Positions 1-5,319 of a stretch of DNA of 5,319 nucleotides are shown piece after piece (the stretch's first letter is position 1; each line of letters opens with the position of its first letter). The DNA is taken from positions 1-5,319 of the forward strand of contig SMWY01000093.1 of assembly GCA_004356555.1 (NCBI GenBank), given 5' to 3'. The notes under the pieces are model-generated. The model was not told where the DNA came from and ran no database searches. It was given only the letters and a program-made list of their open reading frames with translations. The stretch is from Candidatus Dadabacteria bacterium. Its GTDB lineage: Bacteria; Desulfobacterota_D; UBA1144; Nemesobacterales; UBA2774. The translations under genes and the position numbers were made by a program.

Positions 1-626
1 ACACTATTACTTCTCTCTGGAAAGAGACCGATGTTGATAATGTGATTTCAACCTTCAGTGTCTCACACGGATACGGTATGGCTGGAGTCCGTCTCGGGTT
101 TTTGGCGGGACATCCTGATTTGATGAGAGCCTGTCTTATAACTAAAGTGGGTTTAACCAGGCTTAACACAAATCTGATCTCCCAGTACGGCGCTCTCGCG
201 GCTATACAAGATGATGAGTATGTAAAACAGTCAGAGGCGATTGTCCGCAGAAACTATACCCTCGTCAAAGAAATTATTGGTCAAATTCCAGGTATTACGA
301 TTCCGGTAGAACCTCAATACGGGTTTTCTATGGTTATCGATGTCTCTGGGACAGAAGTAAGCGCACAGGAGCTGACTGTAGCTCTATTTAAACGCCGCGT
401 AGCTGTCTACCCAGGGGACGGCCTCGGGAACATCGGGGCGACCGACTATATTCGGCTAAATATTTCAAGGCCGGACACATGGGCTTTTGATCATTTCAGA
501 AAATCCCTGCCCGAAGCTATCTCAGAAGCAAAAACCGGGATTTATAGAGAAGGAGTTGTTCGATTTTTCGAGGAGAAAGGGACAGAACGGGCAAGAGATA
601 TTTTAGAAAAGATAAACAAGAATTAG
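1..626 (+). CDS. Class I/II aminotransferase-like protein, 3' part, Schiff-base Lys replaced by His
   Basis: C-terminal part of a fold-type I PLP enzyme; the frame is open from base 3 and runs in from the left edge, so the true start lies outside. The GTG at 42 is an internal Val codon, since frame and homology continue upstream (SLWKETDVDNV). The signature FSVSHGYGMAGVRLG aligns without gaps to the class I/II pattern SFSKxYGMxGxRxG. The Lys that binds PLP is His here (CAC, 66-68). The Arg expected to hold the PLP phosphate (90-92) and the Arg of YIRLNIS expected to hold the substrate carboxylate (453-455) are both kept, and a VAVYPGDGLG loop is recognisable. About 30 charged residues follow the usual domain end. 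The intact frame argues against decay. Normal transamination through an internal aldimine should be impossible, so the protein may use PMP, act as a dehydratase or lyase, or be a non-catalytic partner. Family assignment is firm; function is unknown. Confidence 0.88.
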   Translation, partial: TITSLWKETDVDNVISTFSVSHGYGMAGVRLGFLAGHPDLMRACLITKVGLTRLNTNLISQYGALAAIQDDEYVKQSEAIVRRNYTLVKEIIGQIPGITIPVEPQYGFSMVIDVSGTEVSAQELTVALFKRRVAVYPGDGLGNIGATDYIRLNISRPDTWAFDHFRKSLPEAISEAKTGIYREGVVRFFEEKGTERARDILEKINKN

Positions 627-651
627 CATCTATGGCAAGACCGTAGGATGC
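626..651 (+). other. Stem-loop at the stop codon of the aminotransferase-like gene
   Basis: Left arm GCATCTATGG (626-635), loop CAAGA (636-640), right arm CCGTA (641-645), one bulged G (646), then GATGC (647-651). This gives ten base pairs with one G-U wobble. It begins at the last base of the TAG stop and is followed by purine-rich AAAGGAGGGG rather than a T-run, so it is not a classical intrinsic terminator. It could protect the mRNA 3' end, mark a processing site, or weaken read-through into the next gene. The pairing is seen directly; the role is inferred. Confidence 0.55.
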
Positions 652-693
652 AAAGGAGGGGTGAACGAATCTAAGTATCGTTCTCATATATTG
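652..693 (+). promoter_or_regulatory. Orphan SD-like tract, short inverted repeat and possible TATA-like element
   Basis: AAGGAGGG (653-660) closely matches a Shine-Dalgarno site but has no start codon at a working distance; the GTG at 661 is one base away. A six-bp inverted repeat GAACGA/TCGTTC (663-668 and 678-683, 9-nt loop) follows. Next comes TCATATATTG (684-693), about 40 bases before the ATG at 727. If the host is an archaeon, this spacing would suit a TATA box with a short leader. The tract may be a leader control element, a promoter, or chance. Confidence 0.25.
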
Positions 694-726
694 TTTAAAG
701 AAGTTGAATAAAAGGCAAAATGAAAT

Positions 727-1707
727 ATGAAAATAAATAAGGGCATATTGGAACTTGTAGGGAACACACCACTTGTGGAACTTGATAAGATATCATCAGG
801 TCTTAGTTCCAATATATACGTCAAGTTGGAGGGTTCTAATCCCACTGGGAGTATCAAAGATAGAGTTGCATATTACTTTATAGAAGACGCAGAATGCAGA
901 GGCCTCCTTAATCCCGGAGATGTTGTAGTTGAGGCTACATCAGGGAACACCGGGACTTCTCTCGCCATGGTGACGGCCCTTAAAGGTTACAGATGCATTA
1001 TAGTGCTTCCTGAAACTGTAAGTGAGGATAAGATAAAAGCGGTTAGGGCCTTTGGCGCAGAAGTGATTCTTACACCTGCGGGGCTTTTGCGTGAAAATGA
1101 GAAAAGTTACTACCAAATAGCAGAGAGAGTTGCAAAGCAAAAAAATGGTATCTATCTCAATCAGTATTTTAATCTCATCAACCCGGAGGCTCATTATAAA
1201 ACCACCGGGCCTGAGATTTGGAGAGACACTGATGGGAAAGTGGATGCCGTTATCTGCGGTATAGGAACCGGAGGCACGATTTCAGGTGTCGGACGTTATC
1301 TTAAAGAAAAGAATCCGGATGTAAAAATTATCGGTGTTGAACCTATTGGGTCGGTTTATCGAACCTACCAAGAGCTAGGTGTAGTTGAAGAAGCCTCCAA
1401 ATTTAATATAGAGGGGATAGGGAAGAATTTTATACCTGGAGTGATTGACTTTAATTATATAGACGAGGTTATTCAGGTAAGCGATAAAGAGTCAATCGAG
1501 ATGGTACAAAACCTGATGGCGGATGAAGGAATTCTCGCCGGCGGATCAGGCGGTGCTGCTCTAGCCGGGACTCTGAAGTATGCACGACATACAAATAGGA
1601 AAGAGCATATTGTGACGATTCTTCCTGATACGGGTTTAAAGTATTTGTCTAAGATCTCCGAGTCCAATGGTCTTCAGTCCACTTTCATTAAAAGTGTAGA
1701 AGGTTGA
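727..1707 (+). CDS. Cysteine synthase / cystathionine beta-synthase family PLP enzyme (first paralogue)
   Basis: Complete 326-aa cytosolic fold-type II PLP enzyme. The family replaces the beta-substituent of serine, O-acetylserine, O-phosphoserine or cysteine with sulfide or another thiol. Visible motifs in order: VGNTPLV (11-17), GSIKDR with PLP Lys44 (41-46), substrate-carboxylate loop TSGNTG (71-76), phosphate-binding GIGTGGT (178-184), EGIGKNFIPG (229-238), GGSGG (272-276) whose Ser should contact the PLP ring nitrogen, and DTGLKYLSK (301-309). The EGIG-FIP, GGSGG and D-G-x-x-YLSK motifs resemble CBS more than CysK, yet there is no haem region or C-terminal CBS-domain pair, so it is a catalytic-core protein. 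The start is the ATG at 727, after a weak AAAAGG; the ATG at 720 opens only a six-codon frame. Residues 1-131 align without gaps to the product of the gene at 4925, about 58% identical by hand count. The exact substrate pair cannot be read from sequence; an SbnA-like non-sulfur role is possible. Confidence 0.92.
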   Translation: MKINKGILELVGNTPLVELDKISSGLSSNIYVKLEGSNPTGSIKDRVAYYFIEDAECRGLLNPGDVVVEATSGNTGTSLAMVTALKGYRCIIVLPETVSEDKIKAVRAFGAEVILTPAGLLRENEKSYYQIAERVAKQKNGIYLNQYFNLINPEAHYKTTGPEIWRDTDGKVDAVICGIGTGGTISGVGRYLKEKNPDVKIIGVEPIGSVYRTYQELGVVEEASKFNIEGIGKNFIPGVIDFNYIDEVIQVSDKESIEMVQNLMADEGILAGGSGGAALAGTLKYARHTNRKEHIVTILPDTGLKYLSKISESNGLQSTFIKSVEG

Positions 1708-1811
1708 AACAATTTTTTTATTTGCACAAAAGGGTTATGAACAAAGGGTTCAAGTGAATGATTAAAAGCTGCTGGCTAGATCAAAAATGTATATAAGAAG
1801 GATTAACCTAT
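1708..1811 (+). other. Intergenic gap: T7 run, small repeats, SD site for the next gene
   Basis: A run of seven T (1713-1719) lies six bases after the TGA, without a preceding stem; this could be a weak U-tract terminator of the archaeal kind. AAAGGGTT occurs twice (1729-1736 and 1743-1750), and the second copy overlaps a 5-bp hairpin TGAAC/GTTCA (1738-1752). AGAAGGA (1796-1802) is a good Shine-Dalgarno site nine bases before the ATG at 1812. TATATAA (1790-1796) is too close to the start to be a TATA box for this gene. Co-transcription with the upstream gene remains likely. Confidence 0.3.
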
Positions 1812-2867
1812 ATGCTGATTAATGGACAAGAAATTTTGCTTCCAACGACAATGGTGGGTTCCTATCCGAGGCCTCACTGGCTCAGTGGGAGAGTTTTTGG
1901 AGAGTTTGATGAGCCAGATTTCATAGATTATTTGACCAAAGAATATTATGAAGACGCTGTGAAATTATGTATAAAAGAGCAAGAGGATGCAGGGCTTGAT
2001 ATAGTAACCGACGGGCATCTCTATTTGGAGTCAGAGACTGCATACGAATATGGGCAGGCAATCCACCTTATGGCGCACCGTTTCGTGGGTATGAAGCGTT
2101 TTGGAGAACCCGTTGAAATTGGACCGTACAGAAAATTTTATGCACCAATAGTTTATGATAAAGTTCGTTGGAATAGGCCCATTTTAGAGCCTGTTCTAGA
2201 GGCTGCGAAATCGGCTACTAAAAAGCCTATAAAAATTGCTTGCCAAGGGCCGCTTTTTTTAGCTTTTTGTTCGACTGACCGATACTATAGCGACATTAAA
2301 TCATTGGCTTTGGATATTGCGCATGCCTATAATGAGGAATTCAAGGATCTCACACGCAGAGGCGTTGATTTAATCCAAATTAACGAGCCCCTTACCTTTT
2401 ATGTGGAGAATCTGGGAGCTAAATATTGGTTTGTTGATGTAATTAATACTGCATTCGATGGAATTGAGGCTTATAAAGTATGGCACATATGCTATGGAAA
2501 TCAGGGAGGCTCTCCAGGAATAACGAAAACTCAGGGGAACATAATGTTCCCGTTTGCATACGATGCCAATGTTGATCAAATTCATATAGAACTTAAGAGC
2601 CGGGGTCTGGATGACCTTAAATATTTGAAGGACTACCCTAAAGATAAGGATTTGGGAATTGGGACAATAGATGCAAAGACACTCGTTGCCGAAACACCCG
2701 AAGAGGTTGCTAATATCATTCGTGAGACTTCAAAGGTCATTCCGCTTGACCGTATCTGTGTTAGCACGGACTGCGGATTGTTGAATCTTAAGCGTGAACA
2801 AGCAAGATCTAAACTGAGAGCTCTTGTAGCAGGAACAAAGATTGTACGTGCTGAAGTAGTTAAATAA
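1812..2867 (+). CDS. MetE-like (cobalamin-independent methionine synthase core) zinc alkyltransferase
   Basis: A 351-aa TIM-barrel protein matching the C-terminal catalytic half of MetE, without the N-terminal half. Such short forms occur in archaea and some bacteria as folate-independent methionine synthases; the superfamily also contains epoxyalkane:coenzyme M transferase. Seen: TMVGSYPRP (13-21, substrate loop), QEDAGLDIVTDG (57-68), INEP (190-193), zinc ligands His225 and Cys227 in WHICYGN, probable third ligand Glu260 in IHIELKS, and Cys321 in STDCGLL. A zinc-activated thiolate is therefore expected. By my alignment, two residues matching homocysteine contacts of E. coli MetE differ: Glu484 is His69 (CAT, 2016-2018) and Asp599 is Asn191 (AAC, 2382-2384). 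This suggests a thiol other than homocysteine, or a changed binding mode. The start has a good SD at 1796-1802. The alkyl donor could be a methyl corrinoid protein, an epoxide or something else; none is encoded nearby. Calling this gene metE would be an over-annotation. Confidence 0.87.
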   Translation: MLINGQEILLPTTMVGSYPRPHWLSGRVFGEFDEPDFIDYLTKEYYEDAVKLCIKEQEDAGLDIVTDGHLYLESETAYEYGQAIHLMAHRFVGMKRFGEPVEIGPYRKFYAPIVYDKVRWNRPILEPVLEAAKSATKKPIKIACQGPLFLAFCSTDRYYSDIKSLALDIAHAYNEEFKDLTRRGVDLIQINEPLTFYVENLGAKYWFVDVINTAFDGIEAYKVWHICYGNQGGSPGITKTQGNIMFPFAYDANVDQIHIELKSRGLDDLKYLKDYPKDKDLGIGTIDAKTLVAETPEEVANIIRETSKVIPLDRICVSTDCGLLNLKREQARSKLRALVAGTKIVRAEVVK

Positions 2868-2920
2868 TATTCATATATAGAATTGTTAAGATTTATCAGC
2901 CTGCCATTATTGGAGAAAAG
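2868..2920 (+). promoter_or_regulatory. Short gap with TATA-like element and SD site for the flavoprotein gene
   Basis: TCATATATAG (2871-2880) shares TCATATAT with the element at 684-691 and lies 50 bases before the GTG start. In an archaeal host it could serve as a TATA box. TGGAGAAAAG (2911-2920) supplies a GGAG Shine-Dalgarno core five bases before the GTG, and the same ten bases recur at 4283-4292 before the next gene. The ribosome-binding role is well supported; the promoter role is a guess, since AT-rich spacers make such matches easy. Confidence 0.3.
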
Positions 2921-4276
2921 GTGTCTAAGAAAAAACTTCTAGTAGTCATAGGTGGGGTTGCTGCAGGCCTGAGCGCAGCAAGTTATGTGAAGCGGAGAAG
3001 ACCGGACATAGAAGTTCTTGTTTTAGAGAAGTCTCCCCATGCTTCATATGGTTCTTGTGGACTCCCCTACCTTATTGAAGGGCTCGTCGAGGATCCTACT
3101 GAGCTTATCGCCCGCCCTATTGAAGAGCTTCGAGAAAAGAGGGGATTGGATGTTAGGGTACTGAACGAGGTGCTGGGGATTAATATTAAAGAAGAAAGAG
3201 TAATTGTAAGAAACATTGAAGCCGATAAAGAATTTGAAGTTCAATATGACTGGCTTGTAATCTCGACAGGCGCTTCCCCTTTACTTCCTTCTTTCCCCGG
3301 TATTGATGCTGAAGGGGTATTTACACTTAGAACACTTGAAGACGGTATCCGAGTAGAAAGCTTCATAAAGAGCAAATCCCCTAAAAGTGTTGCAATAGTA
3401 GGAGGAGGATATATAGGAATGGAAATGGCTGAGGCTTTTTCAACCAGAGGATTAGAAGTCTCAGTGATCGAAAAATTGCCTAGAGTACTTGCCAACTATG
3501 ATGAGGAAATATCGGAAATGGTTAGAGAAGAGCTTATTGAAAACGATATAAAACTCATAGTTGGGAGCGGGGTTAAGGCTATCGAAAGAAGCGGAAAAGT
3601 AACCAAAGTTATAACAGAAAGTGAAACGGTTGAAACAGAGCTGGTTCTCTTAGGGATTGGGATCAAGCCGAACACCGCTTTAGCAAAAGACGCCGTTATA
3701 GAACTTGGAGAGACAGGAGCAATTCATGTTAATGAAAGAATGGAGACCAATATCCCCGGAGTTTACGCATGTGGAGACTGTGCGGAGGCTTATCATAGAA
3801 TACTAAAAAGAAATGTCTGGATTCCCTTAGGGGATACAGCAAACAAGCAAGGACGGATTGCAGGAGCAAATATAGTTGGCGAAGATGTTGTCTTTCCCGG
3901 GATCATTGGCACATCCGCAACAAAAGCATTTGAACTTGAGGTTGCACGCACGGGGCTTGGAGAATTGGAAGCTGAAAGGGAAGGGTATGATGTCTCGACA
4001 ACCTTGATTGAATCTAATACACGTGCTCATTATTACCCGGGGCGAAAGTCTATAATGATAAAACTTGTAGCTGAAAAAGGCACAAAGAAACTTATTGGAG
4101 CTCAAGCGATTGGAGGAGAAGCAGTAGCAAAGAGAATTGATGTATTTGCCACAGCTATATGGGCTGGAATGACTTTGGATGAGATAGCTTGGCTTGACTT
4201 AACCTATGTACCCCCTGTTGCTCCGGTATGGGATCCCGTGCTAGTTGCAGCTCAGGTTGGAATGAAAAGAGCCTAA
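2921..4276 (+). CDS. FAD/NADH pyridine nucleotide-disulfide oxidoreductase, CoA-disulfide reductase type
   Basis: Complete 451-aa flavoprotein, normal length for the single-cysteine CoA-disulfide reductase / NADH oxidase / NADH peroxidase / polysulfide reductase group. In order: FAD-binding GGVAAG (11-16); redox Cys46 in SYGSCGLPY (42-50), which is the Sx3C active site and not the Cx4C pair of glutathione reductase or 2-ketopropyl-CoM reductase; STGASP (115-120); NADH Rossmann motif VGGGYIG (160-166) with Glu184 ending the second strand, favouring NADH; GVYACGDC (280-287) for FAD; a dimerisation domain with HYYPG (370-374) and LTYVPPVAPVWDP (427-439). The tyrosines of these last two motifs (Tyr372, Tyr429) correspond to the CoA-disulfide reductase signature. 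There is no fused rhodanese domain. Start is GTG, fixed by GGAG at 2912-2915 and by the family N-terminus. Likely substrates are CoA disulfide, another small disulfide, persulfide/sulfur or peroxide; sequence does not decide which. Beside CBS-like and MetE-like genes, a thiol-recycling role is plausible. Confidence 0.92.
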   Translation: MSKKKLLVVIGGVAAGLSAASYVKRRRPDIEVLVLEKSPHASYGSCGLPYLIEGLVEDPTELIARPIEELREKRGLDVRVLNEVLGINIKEERVIVRNIEADKEFEVQYDWLVISTGASPLLPSFPGIDAEGVFTLRTLEDGIRVESFIKSKSPKSVAIVGGGYIGMEMAEAFSTRGLEVSVIEKLPRVLANYDEEISEMVREELIENDIKLIVGSGVKAIERSGKVTKVITESETVETELVLLGIGIKPNTALAKDAVIELGETGAIHVNERMETNIPGVYACGDCAEAYHRILKRNVWIPLGDTANKQGRIAGANIVGEDVVFPGIIGTSATKAFELEVARTGLGELEAEREGYDVSTTLIESNTRAHYYPGRKSIMIKLVAEKGTKKLIGAQAIGGEAVAKRIDVFATAIWAGMTLDEIAWLDLTYVPPVAPVWDPVLVAAQVGMKRA

Positions 4277-4297
4277 TGCTCATGGAGAAAAGCAAAT

Positions 4298-4864
4298 ATG
4301 GCAATACGTAACCAGGAACAATTAAAAGAAGTTCTTTCAGACCCCAAGCGGCTCGCAAAAGCATTCTCAAGACACGCATACGGGATGCTTGCATGGGTGG
4401 ATTTATTTGGGGACAAATTAAAAACTATTCAAGATCTGGATAACAAGCTAGTTGTTACAAAAGTAATTGCTGATAATGCAAAACATGCAAAACTCTTTTC
4501 AGATAGAGCAAGGGAGTTAGGGGAAACACCTGAAACCTATAAACCCCCTGAAATTGGCCAAAAGATATACGACATTCTTGAAACCTATAACAGCACCTTT
4601 GATAATTTTGCTTATGCGTTGGGTTCTCTTATACATTTTTTATCTTTGCTTGAGCTTTATCATATTGTGGCAGACCCAAGAAGTCGGTTAGTAATAGAAG
4701 AGGTTCAAGGGGATGTCGGTGAGCACCTTAAGTCTTTGGAAAAATATTTTGAAGTAAATGTAGATACACCTGAGAAGAAAAAACGCTTAGAGGAAGTAAA
4801 AGCAGTTGCTGGTAAAATCTATGCTGATCGGGAAGATGTAGAAATAAAATGGTATGCGGCGTAG
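4298..4864 (+). CDS. Probable ferritin-like four-helix protein with altered diiron-site residues
   Basis: A 188-aa soluble, mostly helical protein with no signal peptide or clear membrane segment. I assign it tentatively to the ferritin-like superfamily. Residues 55-76 (VIADNAKHAKLFSDRARELG) resemble the usual helix with DExxH, and 131-151 resemble the fourth helix with EE and a later H. The expected iron-binding Glu of both ExxH motifs is missing: the first reads D59-N60-A-K-H63 and the second D139-V140-G-E-H143. Helix one (about 20-40) shows no obvious Glu ligand but has His26; helix three (about 84-124) carries Glu119 and His122. A standard diiron site is therefore doubtful; a different metal site built from Asp and His, or a structural role, is possible. 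The gene starts 21 bases after the flavoprotein stop with GGAG at 4284-4287, so the two are almost certainly co-transcribed. A peroxidase pair like rubrerythrin plus NADH flavoprotein is conceivable. Confidence 0.7.
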   Translation: MAIRNQEQLKEVLSDPKRLAKAFSRHAYGMLAWVDLFGDKLKTIQDLDNKLVVTKVIADNAKHAKLFSDRARELGETPETYKPPEIGQKIYDILETYNSTFDNFAYALGSLIHFLSLLELYHIVADPRSRLVIEEVQGDVGEHLKSLEKYFEVNVDTPEKKKRLEEVKAVAGKIYADREDVEIKWYAA

Positions 4865-4924
4865 TGAAATTCCAAGCTTTGAGGAATTGCAAAAGCCGCT
4901 TCTGAAAGAAATAAAGCGAAACTC
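4865..4924 (+). other. Short gap with two weak inverted repeats
   Basis: AATTCC (4868-4873) pairs with GGAATT (4883-4888) around a 9-nt loop, and CGCTT (4897-4901) pairs with AAGCG (4914-4918) around a 12-nt loop. Neither is followed by a T-run. The second would lie just upstream of the ATG at 4925, where no good Shine-Dalgarno site is visible (only GAAAGAA at 4904-4910). It might lower translation of the following gene, but both stems are short enough to be chance. Confidence 0.2.
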
Positions 4925-5319
4925 ATGAAGGCATCTGCAAACTTATTAGAATTAATTGGAAACACTCCACTCGTTAAGCTTAATAATTTATCGAGCGAAA
5001 CTAGTAGTAATACTTATGCTAAGCTCGAGTTCAATAATCCGGGTGGAAGTGTTAAAGACAGGGTCGCACAATACATAATAGAGGATGCTGAATCTAAGGG
5101 GTTACTCAAACCAGGGGATACTATTGTAGAAGCAACATCAGGCAACATGGGTATTGCATTTGCCTTGTTAAGTGCTGTGAAAAAATACAAATGTATATTT
5201 GCGCTTCCGGAATCAGTTACAAAAGAAAAAATTCAGGCTCTTAAGCTTTTTGGCGCTGAAGTTGTGCTTACGCCCAAGGGGCTTCCTCCACAGGATGAAA
5301 GAAGCTGCTACAAGGTAGC
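4925..5319 (+). CDS. Cysteine synthase / cystathionine beta-synthase family PLP enzyme (second paralogue), 5' part
   Basis: First 131 codons of a second fold-type II PLP enzyme, cut by the right edge; no stop is seen. It aligns without gaps from Met1 to the product of the gene at 727, about 58% identical by hand count, which supports the ATG at 4925 despite a poor ribosome-binding site. The frame is open further back to 4883, but there is no better start and no homology there. Motifs: IGNTPLV (11-17), GSVKDR with PLP Lys44 (41-46), and TSGNMG (71-76). The canonical loop is TSGNTG and the first paralogue keeps that Thr; Met75 here changes the loop that grips the substrate carboxylate, hinting at a different amino substrate. 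Ser37/Thr40 in the first copy are Asn37/Gly40 in this one, next to the PLP Lys. The C-terminal motifs that separate CBS-like from CysK-like enzymes are outside the window. The pair probably arose by duplication followed by specialisation. Confidence 0.9.
   Translation, partial: MKASANLLELIGNTPLVKLNNLSSETSSNTYAKLEFNNPGGSVKDRVAQYIIEDAESKGLLKPGDTIVEATSGNMGIAFALLSAVKKYKCIFALPESVTKEKIQALKLFGAEVVLTPKGLPPQDERSCYKV

Noticed and set aside
57..98. A frameshift or misalignment hiding the aminotransferase Lys
   Set aside because: The motif aligns without gaps on both sides of the His codon, and no neighbouring Lys could take its place.
42..626. GTG at 42 as the true start of a short aminotransferase-like protein
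   Set aside because: The frame is open to the window edge and the upstream residues continue the family pattern; starting here would remove most of the fold.
661..711. Possible 16-codon peptide starting GTG after AAGGAGGG
   Set aside because: The SD-like tract ends one base from the GTG, too close to initiate; the peptide has no recognisable features.
940..1194. Minus-strand open frame opposite the first CBS-family gene, and similar frames at 1473-1667, 2370-2585, 3044-3495, 3827-4105 and 4155-4394
   Set aside because: All lie antisense to, or mostly within, well-supported genes, and their translations show no motif or domain I recognise.
1713..1719. Firm intrinsic terminator at the T7 run after the first CBS-family gene
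   Set aside because: No stem precedes it, so it is kept only as a weak possibility within the intergenic entry.
2921..4276. Annotation as dihydrolipoamide dehydrogenase, glutathione reductase or 2-ketopropyl-CoM reductase
   Set aside because: Those enzymes carry a Cx4C redox pair; this protein has a single Cys46 in SYGSCGLPY and the C-terminal tyrosine motifs of the CoA-disulfide reductase group.
4883..4924. In-frame N-terminal extension of the second CBS-family gene
   Set aside because: The open stretch has no suitable start codon or SD site, and the paralogue begins at the position matching ATG 4925.

Overview
The window is a compact stretch of prokaryotic chromosome with six genes, all on the + strand and separated by 21 to 104 bases. 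The sequence does not settle the organism. Moderate AT bias, clear Shine-Dalgarno sites, a GTG start and a short MetE-type protein without the N-terminal half fit an archaeon or an anaerobic bacterium. No rRNA, tRNA, mobile element or CRISPR array is visible.

Layout: (1) the 3' two thirds, roughly, of a fold-type I (class I/II) aminotransferase-like gene, cut by the left edge; (2) a 100-bp gap with a strong stem-loop right at the stop codon; (3) a complete PLP fold-type II enzyme of the cysteine synthase/cystathionine beta-synthase (CBS) family; (4) a 351-aa MetE-like zinc methyltransferase; (5) a 451-aa FAD/NADH oxidoreductase of the coenzyme A-disulfide reductase type; (6) a 188-aa probable ferritin-like helical protein; (7) the 5' part of a second CBS-family gene, a close paralogue of the first, cut by the right edge.

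The theme is sulfur and thiol chemistry. CBS-family enzymes replace a beta-substituent with a thiol, MetE-type enzymes move alkyl groups to or from a zinc-bound thiolate, and CoA-disulfide-reductase-type flavoproteins reduce small disulfides, persulfides or peroxides. The set does not look like a standard methionine or cysteine operon because several members have changed active-site residues while the rest of the protein looks well kept. The aminotransferase has His where the Schiff-base Lys should be. The MetE-like protein keeps its zinc ligands, but two residues that contact homocysteine in E. coli MetE appear changed (Glu to His, Asp to Asn). The ferritin-like protein lacks the Glu of both ExxH motifs. 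The second CBS paralogue has Met in the substrate loop.

My inference is that the cluster makes or remodels a non-standard sulfur compound or low-molecular-weight thiol. The sequence alone does not identify the compound.
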